Shown piece by piece: positions 49,050-58,145 of a stretch of DNA of 64,000 nt. How positions within the stretch are numbered: position 1 is the stretch's first letter; each line of letters begins with the position of its first letter. The notes under the pieces were generated by a model. The model had not been told where the DNA came from. It made no database searches and was given only the letters and a program-made list of their open reading frames with translations. A program made the translations under genes and the position numbers. Source of the DNA: Streptomyces albidoflavus (lineage in GTDB: Bacteria; Actinomycetota; Actinomycetes; Streptomycetales; Streptomycetaceae); contig NZ_JOII01000029.1 of assembly GCF_000719955.1 (NCBI RefSeq), positions 14,063 to 78,062 on the forward strand, read 5' to 3'.

Positions 49050-51662
49050 ATGCGCTTTCGCGGCAGGACGATCCGGCGGAAGATCGTGGCGTTGCTGCTC
49101 GTGCCGCTGGTCTCCCTCACCGCGATCTGGGGCTTCGCCACGGTGCTGACAGGCCGTGAGGCCGCCGAGATCCTGAAGATCGGCGAGGCCGACGACCGGG
49201 TCGGCCGGCCCGTCGAGGAGGCCGCCCGGGTCCTCCAGGACGAACGGCGCCGCACCCTCGTCCACCTCGCCGACCCGCGTGCCTCGGCCGCCCTCGGTGA
49301 GCTGCGCCGCTCGCGGACCGCCACCGACCAGGCCCTGGCCCGCGTCCGGGCCGGTGCCGAGGACACCGACGCCACCGAAGGGCTCAGCGCCGACTCCCGG
49401 CGGCGGCTCACCGCGCTCCTCGAATCCTTCGAGGGCATCGCCACCCTGCGCCGCTCCGTCGAGGACAACACGGTCACCCGCGCCGCCGCCCTCGACCTCT
49501 ACAACCGCCTCGTCGACCCCTGCTTCGTCTTCCTCACCCACCTGCACACCATCGAGGACGTCGAACTCGACAAGCAGAACCGGGCCCTGGTCTCCCTGGC
49601 CCGCGCCCGCGACCTGCTCTCCCGCGAGGACGCCCTGGTCGCCTCGGCCCTGGTCGGCGAACGCTTCGACAAGGCCGACCTGCGCCAGGTCTCCGACCTC
49701 CTGGCCCAGCGCACCCTCCTCTTCGAGACCAGCCTGCCGCTCCTGCCCGACGACGAGGAAGCCCGCTACGAGCGGTACTGGCAGGGCGCGGAGACCGCGC
49801 CCCTGCGCGACCTGGAGACCTCCGTCGCCGCCTCCCCGCCCGGGCCGCCGCACGGCGTCACCGCCAAGAGCTGGGACACGGCCGCGGGCAAGGTCCTCGA
49901 CGGGCTCGCCGAACGCGGCAGCGCCGCCGCCGACCGCTACGAGGAGCGCGTCCGGCCCGTCGCCGTCGGCATCCTCGTCCGCGCCGCCGCCACCGGGGTC
50001 CTCGGCTTCGCCGCCCTCGTCCTCTCGCTCTACCTCTCGGTACGCATCGGCCGCAGCCTCATCCGCGACCTCTCCCGCCTGCGCCACCAGGCCCACGAGG
50101 CGTCCGGCGTCCGGCTGCCCTCGGTCCAGCGCCGCCTGGCCGCGGGCGAACAGGTCGACGTCGACACCGAGGCCCCCCGGCTGGAGTACGCGAAGAACGA
50201 GATCGGCCAGGTCGGCCAGGCCCTCAACACCCTGCAGCGGGCCGCCGTCGAAGGCGCCGTCAAACAGGCCCAGATGCGGCGCGGCGTCTCCGAGGTCTTC
50301 GTCAACCTCGCCCGCCGCAGCCAGGTCCTCCTGCACAAGCAGCTCACCCTCCTGGACACCATGGAGCGGCGCACCGAGGACTCCGAGGAACTGGCCGACC
50401 TCTTCCGCCTCGACCACCTGACCACCCGTATGCGCCGCCACGCCGAGGGCCTGGTGATCCTCTCCGGCGCCGCGCCCTCCCGGCAGTGGCGCCGCCCGGT
50501 GCAGCTCATGGACGTGGTCCGCGCCTCCGTCGCCGAGGTGGAGGACTACGAGCGGATCGAGGTCCGCCGCCTGCCGAGGATCGCGGTGACCGGCCCCGCC
50601 GTCGCCGACCTCACCCACCTGACGGCGGAACTCCTGGAGAACGCCACGGTCTTCTCGCCCCCGCACACCGCCGTCCAGGTGCACGGCGAGTCCGTCGCCA
50701 ACGGCTTCACCCTGGAGATCCACGACCGGGGCCTGGGCATGGCCCCCGACGTCCTCCTCGACGCCAACCTCCGGCTCGCCGAGACCCCCGACTTCGAACT
50801 CTCCGACACCGACCGGCTCGGCCTCTTCGTGGTCAGCCGCCTCGCCCAGCGCCAGAACATCCGGGTCTCCCTCCAGAAGTCGCCCTACGGGGGTACCACC
50901 GCGGTCGTCTTCATCCCGGACGCCCTGCTCATCGAGACCGACGAGTCCGGCGGCTCCACCGACGGCCGCGGCCTCGCCCTCGACACCGCCGGCACCGGGG
51001 CGCGCGGCCCCGGCCGCCCCGCCCTGGCCCGCATCCCGACCTCCCGGACGCCCGCGCGCCCCCTCCTCCCCGACGGCCCCGTCGAACTGGAGGCCCCGGC
51101 GAACACCCCCGGCGTGGACGACGAGGACTTCCCCGGCGCCCTGCCCGACGACGACAGCGAACCGGGCGTCTTCCGGCCCAGGCGGCCCCTGGCCCCGGCG
51201 GCCGACCCCCGCGACCAGCACCAGCAGGCCCACGACGACCCGGCCGCCGGAGCCAGGCCCGGCGGACCGTCACCCGCGGGCGGGGGCCCGGCGCCGCTGC
51301 CGCGCCGCCGCACCCCGAAGCTGGTCAGCTCGCACGGCCGCACCGTCGCCCACGGCAGGCCCGACGAGCCCGCCCAGGACCAGGAGGAGGGCGGCACCCG
51401 CGACCGGGCCGCCGCGCCGCCCGCGAAGGGGCCCGCCGGCCTGCCGCGCCGGGTCCGGCAGGCCAGCCTCGCCCCGCAGTTGAAGGAGGCCCGCAGGGGC
51501 GCTCCGGACGCCCGCGACCAGGACACCGCCCACGACACCGACCGCGACGCCGACGAGGTCCGCAGCCGCATGGCCTCGCTCCAGCGAGGCTGGCAGCGCG
51601 GCCGCGACGAGAACGCGGGCTCCACAGCACCACGAACGACACCCGAGGGAGACGGTCGATGA
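49050..51662 (+). CDS. cvnA: Conservon sensor histidine-kinase-like protein CvnA (nitrate-sensing-type domain)
   Basis: This 870-residue membrane protein begins MRFRGRTIRRKIVALLLVPLVSLTAIWGF (helix 1, residues 10-30). An extracytoplasmic NIT-like domain of all-alpha type follows (about 40-305), a second helix (about 308-330; AATGVLGFAALVLSLYLSV), a HAMP-like segment and an ATPase domain (about 440-650). The ATPase has LTAELLENATVFSPPHTAV (N-box) and DRGLGMA (G-box). The last 220 residues are Pro/Arg-rich and probably disordered. The histidine acceptor is not obvious, as in other conservon kinases. GGGGAGG supports ATG 49050. First of four conservon genes; CvnB starts with a 4-nt ATGA overlap. 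Confidence 0.9.
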   Translation: MRFRGRTIRRKIVALLLVPLVSLTAIWGFATVLTGREAAEILKIGEADDRVGRPVEEAARVLQDERRRTLVHLADPRASAALGELRRSRTATDQALARVRAGAEDTDATEGLSADSRRRLTALLESFEGIATLRRSVEDNTVTRAAALDLYNRLVDPCFVFLTHLHTIEDVELDKQNRALVSLARARDLLSREDALVASALVGERFDKADLRQVSDLLAQRTLLFETSLPLLPDDEEARYERYWQGAETAPLRDLETSVAASPPGPPHGVTAKSWDTAAGKVLDGLAERGSAAADRYEERVRPVAVGILVRAAATGVLGFAALVLSLYLSVRIGRSLIRDLSRLRHQAHEASGVRLPSVQRRLAAGEQVDVDTEAPRLEYAKNEIGQVGQALNTLQRAAVEGAVKQAQMRRGVSEVFVNLARRSQVLLHKQLTLLDTMERRTEDSEELADLFRLDHLTTRMRRHAEGLVILSGAAPSRQWRRPVQLMDVVRASVAEVEDYERIEVRRLPRIAVTGPAVADLTHLTAELLENATVFSPPHTAVQVHGESVANGFTLEIHDRGLGMAPDVLLDANLRLAETPDFELSDTDRLGLFVVSRLAQRQNIRVSLQKSPYGGTTAVVFIPDALLIETDESGGSTDGRGLALDTAGTGARGPGRPALARIPTSRTPARPLLPDGPVELEAPANTPGVDDEDFPGALPDDDSEPGVFRPRRPLAPAADPRDQHQQAHDDPAAGARPGGPSPAGGGPAPLPRRRTPKLVSSHGRTVAHGRPDEPAQDQEEGGTRDRAAAPPAKGPAGLPRRVRQASLAPQLKEARRGAPDARDQDTAHDTDRDADEVRSRMASLQRGWQRGRDENAGSTAPRTTPEGDGR

Positions 51663-52090
51663 CCGCATCGAAGACCGCCGCGCACACCACCGGTTCCGGG
51701 GAGCTGAACTGGCTCCTCGACGACCTGGTCAACAGGGTCGCCGGCATCCGCAAGGTCCTGGTCCTGTCCGGCGACGGACTGCCCACCGGGGTCTCCCAGG
51801 ACCTCACCCGCGAGGACAGCGAACACCTGGCCGCCGTCGCCTCCGGCTTCCACAGCCTCGCCAAGGGCGTCGGCCGGCACTTCGACGCCGGACGCGTCCG
51901 GCAGACCGTCGTCGAGCTCGACGAGGCGTTCCTCTTCGTCACCGCCGCGGGCGACGGCAGCTGTCTCGCCGTCCTCGCCGACTCTGACTCCGACGTGGGG
52001 CTCGTGGCGTACGAGATGACGCTGCTGGTCAAGCGGGTCGGCGTGCATCTGGGCAGCGCGCCGCGCACGGATCTGCCCGCGGGCGGGTAG
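51659..52090 (+). CDS. cvnB: Conservon roadblock/LC7 protein CvnB
   Basis: This 143-residue roadblock/LC7 domain protein contains LNWLLDDLVNRVAGIRKVLVLSGDGLPTGVS and DEAFLFVTAAGDGSCLAVLADSDSDVGLVAYEMTLLVKRVG. In bacterial conservons it regulates the small GTPase CvnD, much like MglB for MglA. ATGA overlaps the cvnA stop. The order A-B-C-D with short gaps is the standard conservon operon. Confidence 0.95.
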   Translation: MTASKTAAHTTGSGELNWLLDDLVNRVAGIRKVLVLSGDGLPTGVSQDLTREDSEHLAAVASGFHSLAKGVGRHFDAGRVRQTVVELDEAFLFVTAAGDGSCLAVLADSDSDVGLVAYEMTLLVKRVGVHLGSAPRTDLPAGG

Positions 52091-52100
52091 TGAACCAGGC

Positions 52101-52496
52101 ATGAGCGAAGACGGGAACGGGGCGCACCGCTGGTTCGACGACGACGCCGGACCGGTGGTCCGCCCGTACGCCATGACGCGGGGCCGGACCACCGGCACCG
52201 GTCAGCACCGCCTGGACCTCATCGCGGTCGTCGTCGCGGAGCCGCGCGCCGACGGCCCGGAGGAGAACCGCACGCTGTCGCCGGAACACGTCGACATCGT
52301 CGTGCTGTGCCGCGAGGCACCCCAGTCCGTGGCGGAACTCGCCGCCGAGCTGGACCTGCCGGTCGGCGTCGTCCGGGTCCTGATCGGCGACCTCGTGGAG
52401 GAGGAGTTCGTGCACGTGAACCGTCCGGTGCCGCCGGCCGAGCTGCCCGACGAAAGCATTCTGCGCGAGGTGATCAGCGGGCTGCGCGCCCTCTGA
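52101..52496 (+). CDS. cvnC: Conservon DUF742 protein CvnC
   Basis: This 131-residue DUF742 protein starts MSEDGNGAHRWFDDDAGPVVRPYAMTRGRT and carries LDLIAVVV, the CREAPQSVAELAAELDLPVGVVRVLIGDL winged-helix-like block and VHVNRPV near the end. It is thought to bridge the conservon components. It lies 10 nt after cvnB. Confidence 0.95.
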   Translation: MSEDGNGAHRWFDDDAGPVVRPYAMTRGRTTGTGQHRLDLIAVVVAEPRADGPEENRTLSPEHVDIVVLCREAPQSVAELAAELDLPVGVVRVLIGDLVEEEFVHVNRPVPPAELPDESILREVISGLRAL

Positions 52497-52550
52497 CCGC
52501 CCGTCGGCACCCACCCCCCGAGAGATCAGCGAAGCAGGAGACGAGACTCC

Positions 52551-53156
52551 ATGAAGTTCGGGCGCTCACCGCGGGAGAAGGCTCCCGTCGAGCCGGTCAC
52601 CCTGAAGATCCTGGTGGCCGGGGGATTCGGCGTCGGCAAGACCACCCTGGTGGCCGCGGTCAGCGAGATCAAGCCGCTCAGGACCGAGGAGACGCTGAGC
52701 GAGGCCGGGCGCCCGGTGGACGACACCGGCGGCGTGGAGGCCAAGCACACCACCACCGTCGCCATGGACTTCGGCCGGATCACCCTCCGCGACGACCTCA
52801 CGCTCTACCTCTTCGGCACCCCCGGCCAGGACCGGTTCTGGTTCCTCTGGGACGAACTGGCCCAGGGCGCCCTCGGCGCCGTCGTCCTCGCCGACACCCG
52901 CCGCCTGGAGGACTGCTTCGCCGCCGTCGACTACTTCGAGCGCCGCGGCATCCCGTTCGTCGTCGGCGTGAACTGCTTCGACGACGCCGACCACTACCCG
53001 CCCGAGGACATCCGCACCGCCCTCGACCTCGACCCCGGCGTCCCCGTGGTCCTCTGCGACGCCCGCGAGCGCGCCTCCGCCAAGGAGGTCCTCATCGGGG
53101 TCGTCGAACACGCCATGGCCCGCGCCGCCGCACCCCGCGAGAGCGCCCCGCACTGA
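52551..53156 (+). CDS. cvnD: Conservon small GTPase-like protein CvnD
   Basis: This 201-residue protein is a Ras-like ATP/GTP-binding protein. Walker A GGFGVGKT lies at residues 24-31, GTPGQDRFWFLWDEL is the G3-like loop, and GVNCFDDADHY is the position of the NKxD base-recognition motif, here degenerate (NCFD). It cycles between states under control of CvnB. AGGAG precedes ATG 52551. Last gene of the conservon; a 52-nt terminator follows. Confidence 0.95.
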   Translation: MKFGRSPREKAPVEPVTLKILVAGGFGVGKTTLVAAVSEIKPLRTEETLSEAGRPVDDTGGVEAKHTTTVAMDFGRITLRDDLTLYLFGTPGQDRFWFLWDELAQGALGAVVLADTRRLEDCFAAVDYFERRGIPFVVGVNCFDDADHYPPEDIRTALDLDPGVPVVLCDARERASAKEVLIGVVEHAMARAAAPRESAPH

Positions 53157-53208
53157 CCCGGCACGCGGCTCGCACCCTCGCCGACCGGGGTGCGGGCCGC
53201 GTGCCGGG
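53157..53208 (+). terminator. Terminator of the conservon operon
   Basis: The 21-nt arms 53157-53177 and 53188-53208 (outer part CCCGGCACGCGG / CCGCGTGCCGGG) pair almost perfectly around a 10-nt loop. It starts at the base after the cvnD stop. Confidence 0.9.
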
Positions 53209-53271
53209 GAAGTGTTCTCCCGCCCCGGCCGGCCGTCAAGACACGGCGGGGCCCCGGGTGCGCGCCGCCGG

Positions 53272-53619
53272 TCAGCGGTTCTCCGCGAGCCACTTCCGGG
53301 CGGTCTCGGCCAGCTCGTGGTCCCGCCCCGCCAGCATCATCCGGATCATCTGCGCGTCGCCCCGCAGCGACCAGGCGGGGTGCCCGAAGGTCGCCGGGTT
53401 GTTCTTCTCTATGAGGAAGTGCGCGGGCCAGGCCGTCCCGTACCCGATCAGCGGCAGCGCCGCCAGGTACCGCTTACGTCCCCGCGCCAGCCCGTAGGCG
53501 CTGATCGCCAGCCCCGTCAGCGTCCCGGTCAGATGCACCCAGCGCGTCGCCGCCTTGGAGTGCATCGCCACGTAGTAGGGCCAGAATTCCTCGTACGAGT
53601 CAAAGCTCCGTTGCTCCAT
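53272..53619 (-). CDS. DUF962/Mpo1-like membrane protein
   Basis: This 115-residue protein begins MEQRSFDSYEEFWPYYVAMHSKAATRWVHLTGT. The HSKAATRW and His-rich WPAHFLIEKNNPATFGHPAW segments are the Mpo1/DUF962 motif (yeast Mpo1 is an Fe-dependent dioxygenase of 2-hydroxy fatty acids). Two or three hydrophobic segments lie between them. TACCGT (minus strand, 53631-53626) lies 6 nt upstream of the ATG, with no ribosome site, so a leaderless mRNA is likely. Whether it acts on fatty acids is inferred from family only. Confidence 0.85.
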   Translation of the reverse strand: MEQRSFDSYEEFWPYYVAMHSKAATRWVHLTGTLTGLAISAYGLARGRKRYLAALPLIGYGTAWPAHFLIEKNNPATFGHPAWSLRGDAQMIRMMLAGRDHELAETARKWLAENR

Positions 53620-53693
53620 GCGGGCACGGTAGCCGCCGCCGCGCCGCCCGGACCAGGTCCGCGACCGGGCGGGACGGCGGCGGCCCGGGTCGT

Positions 53694-54584
53694 TCAGTGG
53701 TGGTGACCTCCGGGCAGTGAGCGGCGTTCCACGGGGAAGTCGAAGTAGGTGTCGGGGAAGAGTTCCGGCTTGTGGGTGAAGTGCCACCACTCCTCGGGCA
53801 GGTTGGTGAACCCCTCGGCGGCCAGCGCCGACCGCAGCAGGTCGCGGTGGGCCCGCTGGGCGCCGGTGATCCGCGGGTCGTCGGTGTGCGAGAGCGTGTC
53901 GAAGCAGTCGAACCCGGTGCCCATGTCCACCGAGTTGTCCGGGAACCGCTGGTCACGCGGGGCGTAACAGGGCTTCAGCGGCTCGCCGGGGACGTACGGC
54001 CGGGTCGGCTTCGCCGGCAGCTTCACCAGCGTCAGGTCCACCGTGGAGCCGCGGCTGTGGCCGGACTTCTCCGCGATGTAGCCGTCCTCGAAGAGGCGCT
54101 CCTTCTCCACCCGGGGGTAGAACTCCGCCTTCATCCGCTCGTCCCGCACGTCCTCGGCCCAGCGCACGAAGTGGTCGACGGCGCGCTGTGGCCGGTAGCA
54201 GTCGTAGACCTTGAGCGAGTAGCCCTTGCGCAGCAGTCCGCGCTGGGCCCGCTTCAGCGCCTCGGCCGTCGGCCTGGTGACCACGCACATCGGCGCCCGG
54301 TAACCGTCGATCGGCTCGCCGACGAAGTTGTGCGGCGTCGTGTAGCGGATCTCCTGGAGGATCGTGGGCGCCACGTCGGAGAGGGCCACGAAGCCACGCG
54401 GGGCCTTGCCGCCGCCGGAGCGCCCGGCGTCCGCGTCGGGCGCCGCGGTGGCGGGGGAGGCGGCGGCGCCGGCGGTCAGCGCGAGAGCGGCGGCCGCCAC
54501 GCCCGCGCCGAGCGCGCGCACCGTACGGGAGGAGAACCGCGCGGAGGCCGGGGAAGGACGGGTGGAAGATCGGGTTCCTGTCAT
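53694..54584 (-). CDS. Secreted D-alanyl-D-alanine dipeptidase (VanX-like, M15D)
   Basis: This 296-residue protein has an N-terminal signal (basic residues, then VRALGAGVAAAALALTAGAAAS, ending near residue 47). VanX family motifs are KVYDCYRPQRAVDHF, EKSGHSRGSTVDLTLV (zinc ligands His and Asp) and EEWWHFTHKPELFP (catalytic Glu, third zinc His). It would cut D-Ala-D-Ala outside the membrane in cell-wall recycling. Because no vanHA or vanRS genes are present, a role in vancomycin resistance is not indicated. The C-terminus is His-rich. AAGGGCG precedes ATG 54584. Confidence 0.9.
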   Translation of the reverse strand: MTGTRSSTRPSPASARFSSRTVRALGAGVAAAALALTAGAAASPATAAPDADAGRSGGGKAPRGFVALSDVAPTILQEIRYTTPHNFVGEPIDGYRAPMCVVTRPTAEALKRAQRGLLRKGYSLKVYDCYRPQRAVDHFVRWAEDVRDERMKAEFYPRVEKERLFEDGYIAEKSGHSRGSTVDLTLVKLPAKPTRPYVPGEPLKPCYAPRDQRFPDNSVDMGTGFDCFDTLSHTDDPRITGAQRAHRDLLRSALAAEGFTNLPEEWWHFTHKPELFPDTYFDFPVERRSLPGGHHH

Positions 54585-54690
54585 GCGCCCTTCATCTATC
54601 AGCTCCGCCCGTCACGAGGGAAGAGCAACCCGCCGGGCCCGGCCTCCCGTTCACCGCTTCACCGGCCGCCCCCTCCGCTACAGTCCCCGC

Positions 54691-55248
54691 GTGCCCGACA
54701 CCACGCCCAGCCCCACGCCCACGCCCGTCCCCACCTCCCGGCCGCCCGTCCCCGGCTCCCACTGCTCGGCCTGCGGCACCCCCTACCCGGACCCCGGGGC
54801 CGACCGCCGCCTCTGCCCGGCCTGCGGGACGACCGCCTACCGCAACCCGCTCCCGGTCGCCGTGGCCCTCCTGCCGGTACGCGACGAGGAGGGCCCCGCG
54901 CTGCTCACCGTCGTCCGCGCCATCGCCCCGGCGCGCGGCACGACCGCCCTGCCCGGCGGCTTCATCGACGGAGACGAGGACTGGCGCCACGCCGTCGTCC
55001 GCGAGCTCCGCGAGGAGACCGGCGTCCTCGCCGGCCCCGACGAGGTCACCCTCGCCGACGCCATGAGCTCCGGCGACGGCCACCTCCTCCTCTTCGGCCT
55101 CCTCCCCGAGCGCCCCGCCGCGAGCCTGCCCGCCTTCACCCCCACCGCCGAGACCTCCGCCACCCGCCTCCTGCGCGCCCCCGCCGAACTCGGCTTCCCC
55201 CTGCACACCCGGGCGGCGGCCGCCTGGTTCGCCGGACGGTACGGGTGA
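54691..55248 (+). CDS. NUDIX hydrolase with zinc ribbon (NudC-like)
   Basis: This 185-residue protein has CSACGTPY and CPACGTTAYRNP, a four-Cys zinc ribbon (residues about 25-55), and then a Nudix box GGFIDGDEDWRHAVVRELREETGVL with the G...E..REL.EE pattern. It would hydrolyse a nucleoside-diphosphate derivative such as NADH or an RNA cap-like end. TACAGT (54679-54684) lies 6 nt before GTG 54691, no ribosome site exists, and the -10 box is perfect, so it is leaderless. The longer frame upstream is an antisense shadow of the vanX-like gene. Confidence 0.9.
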   Translation: MPDTTPSPTPTPVPTSRPPVPGSHCSACGTPYPDPGADRRLCPACGTTAYRNPLPVAVALLPVRDEEGPALLTVVRAIAPARGTTALPGGFIDGDEDWRHAVVRELREETGVLAGPDEVTLADAMSSGDGHLLLFGLLPERPAASLPAFTPTAETSATRLLRAPAELGFPLHTRAAAAWFAGRYG

Positions 55249-55305
55249 GCCCCGCCGCGCCGAAACCTGCTTGCCGCAGCCGCCCGCGCTGCCGACAGTG
55301 AGCCC

Positions 55306-56440
55306 ATGACCCACCCCGCCCCGGACTTCCTCCCCGGCCTGGAACTCTCCCGTCTCCTCTACGAGGAGGCCGTCCGCCCGCTGCTCGAGGAGGTCCACCC
55401 CGGCCTGAGGCACGCGGCCGCCCGGGTCGGCACGGGCTCGGAGGTGCTGGGCTTCGACACGCCCCGCTCCGCCGACCACGAATGGGGCCCCCGGCTCCAG
55501 CTCTTCCTCACCCCCGAGAACGCCGCCCGCCACACCGCCACCCTCCACGAACTGCTGCGGCAGCGGCTGCCGAAGGAGGTACGGGGCTGGCCGACCCACT
55601 TCCGCCCCGCCACCGCCGACGGACCGATCGGCCACATGACACCGACCGACGGACCGGTCGACCACCGCGTCGACCTCCTCGAGACCGACCGCTGGCTCAC
55701 CGGCCAACTGGGCCCGGGCGCCACCGCCGAGGAACCGACGGCCGCCGACTGGCTGGCCATGCCCCAGCAGCGGCTGGCCGAGGTCACCGGCGGGGCCGTC
55801 TTCCACGACGGCCCCGGCGCCCTCACCGCCGCCCGCCACCGCCTCGCCTGGTACCCGGACCAGGTCTGGCGCTACCTCCTCGCCTGCCAGTGGCAGCGTG
55901 TCTCCCAGGAGGAGGCGTTCGTCGGCCGCTGCGCCGAGGCCGGCGACGAGCTGGGCTCCGCCGTCACCGCCGCCCGCCTCGTCCGCGACCTGATGCGCCT
56001 CACCTTCCTCCTCGAACGCCGCTACGCCCCCTACGGAAAGTGGCTGGGCAGCGCCTTCGCCCGCCTCCCCGGCACGGACGCCCTGGCCTCCTCCCTGCGC
56101 GCCGCCCTCGCCGCCACCACGTACCCCGACCGCGAACGCCACCTCGGCGACGCCTACCGCCACCTCGCCGCCCGCCAGAACGCCACCGGCCTCACCGACC
56201 CCGTCGACCCGGCCCTGCGCCCCTACCACGACCGCCCGTACCAGGTCCTCCACGCCGAACGCTTCACCCAGGCCCTCACCGCCACCCTCACCGACCCGGC
56301 CCTGCGCGCCCTCCCCCTCACCGGCAGCATCGACCAGCAGACCGACAACACCGACGTCCTGACCCGGCCGGGCGGCCCCTACCTTCTGAACCTGGGCCGC
56401 GCATATCCAGCCCGGCCGGCGCTTGAGGCCATCGGTGACG
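55306..56440 (+). CDS. DUF4037-domain protein, native stop codon lost at an inserted repeat
   Basis: The conserved part (residues 1-367) starts MTHPAPDFLPGLELSRLLYEEAVRPLLEEV, contains GSEVLGFDTPRSADHEWGPRLQLFL (nucleotidyltransferase-like DUF4037 segment) and HDRPYQVLHAERFTQALTATL, and ends near SIDQQTDNTDVLTRPGGPYLLNLGRAY. At 56408 the dispersed repeat begins and reads in frame PARPALEAIGDA; no stop occurs until 58209, so the frame runs nearly 600 codons antisense to the GH31-like gene. The true protein end is uncertain; 56440 is only the repeat end. TTGCCG-N18-GACAGT just upstream of ATG 55306 suggests a leaderless start. Confidence 0.65.
56408..56440 (+). repeat. Dispersed intergenic repeat, copy 3, inside the DUF4037 reading frame
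   Basis: It reads CAGCCCGGCCGGCGCTTGAG, then GCCATCGGTGACG. It is 90-95% identical to copies at 9266 and 9352. It lies in frame at the 3' end of the DUF4037 gene and appears to have removed its stop codon. Confidence 0.85.
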
Positions 56441-56480
56441 CCCGCCAGGTCGGACGGACACCCGACGAACCTCCCGGCGC

Positions 56481-56497
56481 GAGGGGGCCGCCCCCTC
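56481..56497. terminator. Short palindrome overlapping the GH31-like stop codon
   Basis: GAGGGGGC and GCCCCCTC-type arms (56481-56497) form a 17-nt palindrome that includes the TGA (56498-56496, minus strand) of the GH31-like gene. It may end transcripts from both sides. Confidence 0.5.
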
Positions 56498-58145
56498 ACC
56501 CAACCCCCCGCACCCGGACCGGAACCGACACCTCCGCCCCACGCCCCGCAGGCAGCTCCTCCCGCACCACGACCCGCCCCTCCTCCCACCGGGAGACCAC
56601 CCGCTCCAGCACCCCGGACTCCCGCACCACCATCCCCGCACCGGTACGTCCGGGCGCGGGCGCCCACACCTCCCACTCGACCTCCCCGTCCGCCCCACGG
56701 ACCGGCACCACGGCCCCGGCCCGCGCGAACACCGGCAACCGGTCCGCCGCCACCTCCACCGGCACGGAGGCACTCCCCTGGTACGCCCGCCCGGTGGCCG
56801 TGTCGTACCACCGCCCGCCCGGCAACCGCACCGCCGCCGGCCCGCCCCCGGGCCCCAGCACCGGTACGACCAGGAACGCGTCCCCCAGCAGGAAGGCGTC
56901 CCCGCCCTCCCGCAGCCCCCGGTCCTCCGGGGTGTTCCACCACACCGGCCGCACCGCGGGCACCCCGGTCAGCCCGGCGAACGCGCCGAGCGCCGCGTGG
57001 TACGGCAGCAGCCGCCGCCGCTCGGCCAGCGCCACCCGGGCCAGCTCCGCCAGCGCGGGCCGCGCCTCCCACCCCTCGGGCCCCGCCCCCGTACGGAACA
57101 CCGGCAGATACGCCCCCAGCTGCCACCACCGCACCCACACCTCCGCCGGCGCCCCCTTCCCCGGGCCGTCCCCCTCGGCCCCGGCCGGTGCCGCCCCGCA
57201 CACCCCGAGCGCCGTCAGCCGGGCCAGCGCCGCCCGCATCGCCGCCCAGCCGTCACCGGCGGCCGCCCCCTGTCGGGGCACCCGCGTACGCGGCCGGGCG
57301 GCCGGGCCGCCGCTCCCGCCCACCCCGATCACGGAGACCGGCGCGACCTCGGGCGTCCCCGCCACCGCCGCCCACGAGGCCAGCGCCCGCGCGGGCGTCC
57401 CCACCGCCATCCAGTGGCGCGGCGGACCGCCCGCGCCCCGCCACTCCGCCCGCCCCGGCCGGTCGTGCCCCGACCCGGCGCCCTCGGCCCCCTCCGCCAG
57501 GCGCACCGTCCCCGCCTCGGTCCCGTCGGGGACGACCAGATGCGTACCGGCGTCGGCGAGCACCAGCTGCACCGGGGCGACCCCCGCGCCACCCGGCACC
57601 GGATGCACCCCGTCGCCCAGCCGCAGCCCGGCCCCGCTCCCGCCGAGCCCGAAGAAGCGCGCGTCCGCCCCGACCTCCGAGCGCCGCGCCCACCGCGCGG
57701 GCCCGCCCTCGTCCCGCTCCCACCAGCGCGGCGGCAGATCCCGGCGGAGCAGCACCCCGCCCGGCGTGCACAGCTCCACCGCACCGGCCGAGGAGACCGC
57801 CACCGTCAGCCGCTCGGACACCACCCGCCAGCCACCCGCCGTGTGCGGCTCCAGCCGGGCCCGCGCGTCCGGCTCGACCAGCTCCGCCCGGACCAGGGGA
57901 GAGGGCGTCGGCTCCGCCCCGTCCCAGCCGCAGAACACCGCCCCCGCCGTCGTCACCAGCACCCGCAGCGCCGACCGCTCGAACCGCACCACACCGCCCC
58001 CGGGCCCCGGCTCCGCGCCCACCGCGCGCCCGGGCACCCGCGCCCGCTCCACCGCGGCCGCGTCGCCGCGCCCGGGCCACCACGAGCGCACCAGCCCGAG
58101 CCCTGCCACCGCTGCCACCGAACGTACGAGGTCACGACCGTCCAT
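56496..58145 (-). CDS. GH31-like protein lacking a recognisable catalytic core
   Basis: This 549-residue protein starts MDGRDLVRSVAAVAGLGLVRSWWPGRG. The N-terminal part (about 60-250; RALRVLVTT-type strands) resembles the beta domain of GH31, and VWVRWWQLGAYLPVFRTG followed by a C-terminal beta domain (GDAFLLGDAFLVVPVLG, RWYDTATGRAY) matches the end of GH31 alpha-glucosidases. Between them only about 60 residues remain instead of the usual catalytic barrel, and the nucleophile motif (WxDMN) is not seen. It is therefore likely inactive as a glycosidase. ATG 58145 is chosen on recalled family starts; 58184 is an alternative. It has no signal peptide. Confidence 0.65.
   Translation of the reverse strand: MDGRDLVRSVAAVAGLGLVRSWWPGRGDAAAVERARVPGRAVGAEPGPGGGVVRFERSALRVLVTTAGAVFCGWDGAEPTPSPLVRAELVEPDARARLEPHTAGGWRVVSERLTVAVSSAGAVELCTPGGVLLRRDLPPRWWERDEGGPARWARRSEVGADARFFGLGGSGAGLRLGDGVHPVPGGAGVAPVQLVLADAGTHLVVPDGTEAGTVRLAEGAEGAGSGHDRPGRAEWRGAGGPPRHWMAVGTPARALASWAAVAGTPEVAPVSVIGVGGSGGPAARPRTRVPRQGAAAGDGWAAMRAALARLTALGVCGAAPAGAEGDGPGKGAPAEVWVRWWQLGAYLPVFRTGAGPEGWEARPALAELARVALAERRRLLPYHAALGAFAGLTGVPAVRPVWWNTPEDRGLREGGDAFLLGDAFLVVPVLGPGGGPAAVRLPGGRWYDTATGRAYQGSASVPVEVAADRLPVFARAGAVVPVRGADGEVEWEVWAPAPGRTGAGMVVRESGVLERVVSRWEEGRVVVREELPAGRGAEVSVPVRVRGVG

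Noticed and set aside
48767..49159. A plus-strand frame starting MIPDQAGEMSELAGKM upstream of cvnA
   Set aside because: It has a possible ribosome site but soon becomes Arg/Gly/Pro-rich, and it overlaps cvnA by 110 nt in a different frame.
53694..54584. Vancomycin resistance locus around the VanX-like gene
   Set aside because: No vanH, vanA, vanR or vanS gene is nearby, and the protein has a signal peptide, so a cell-wall recycling role fits better.
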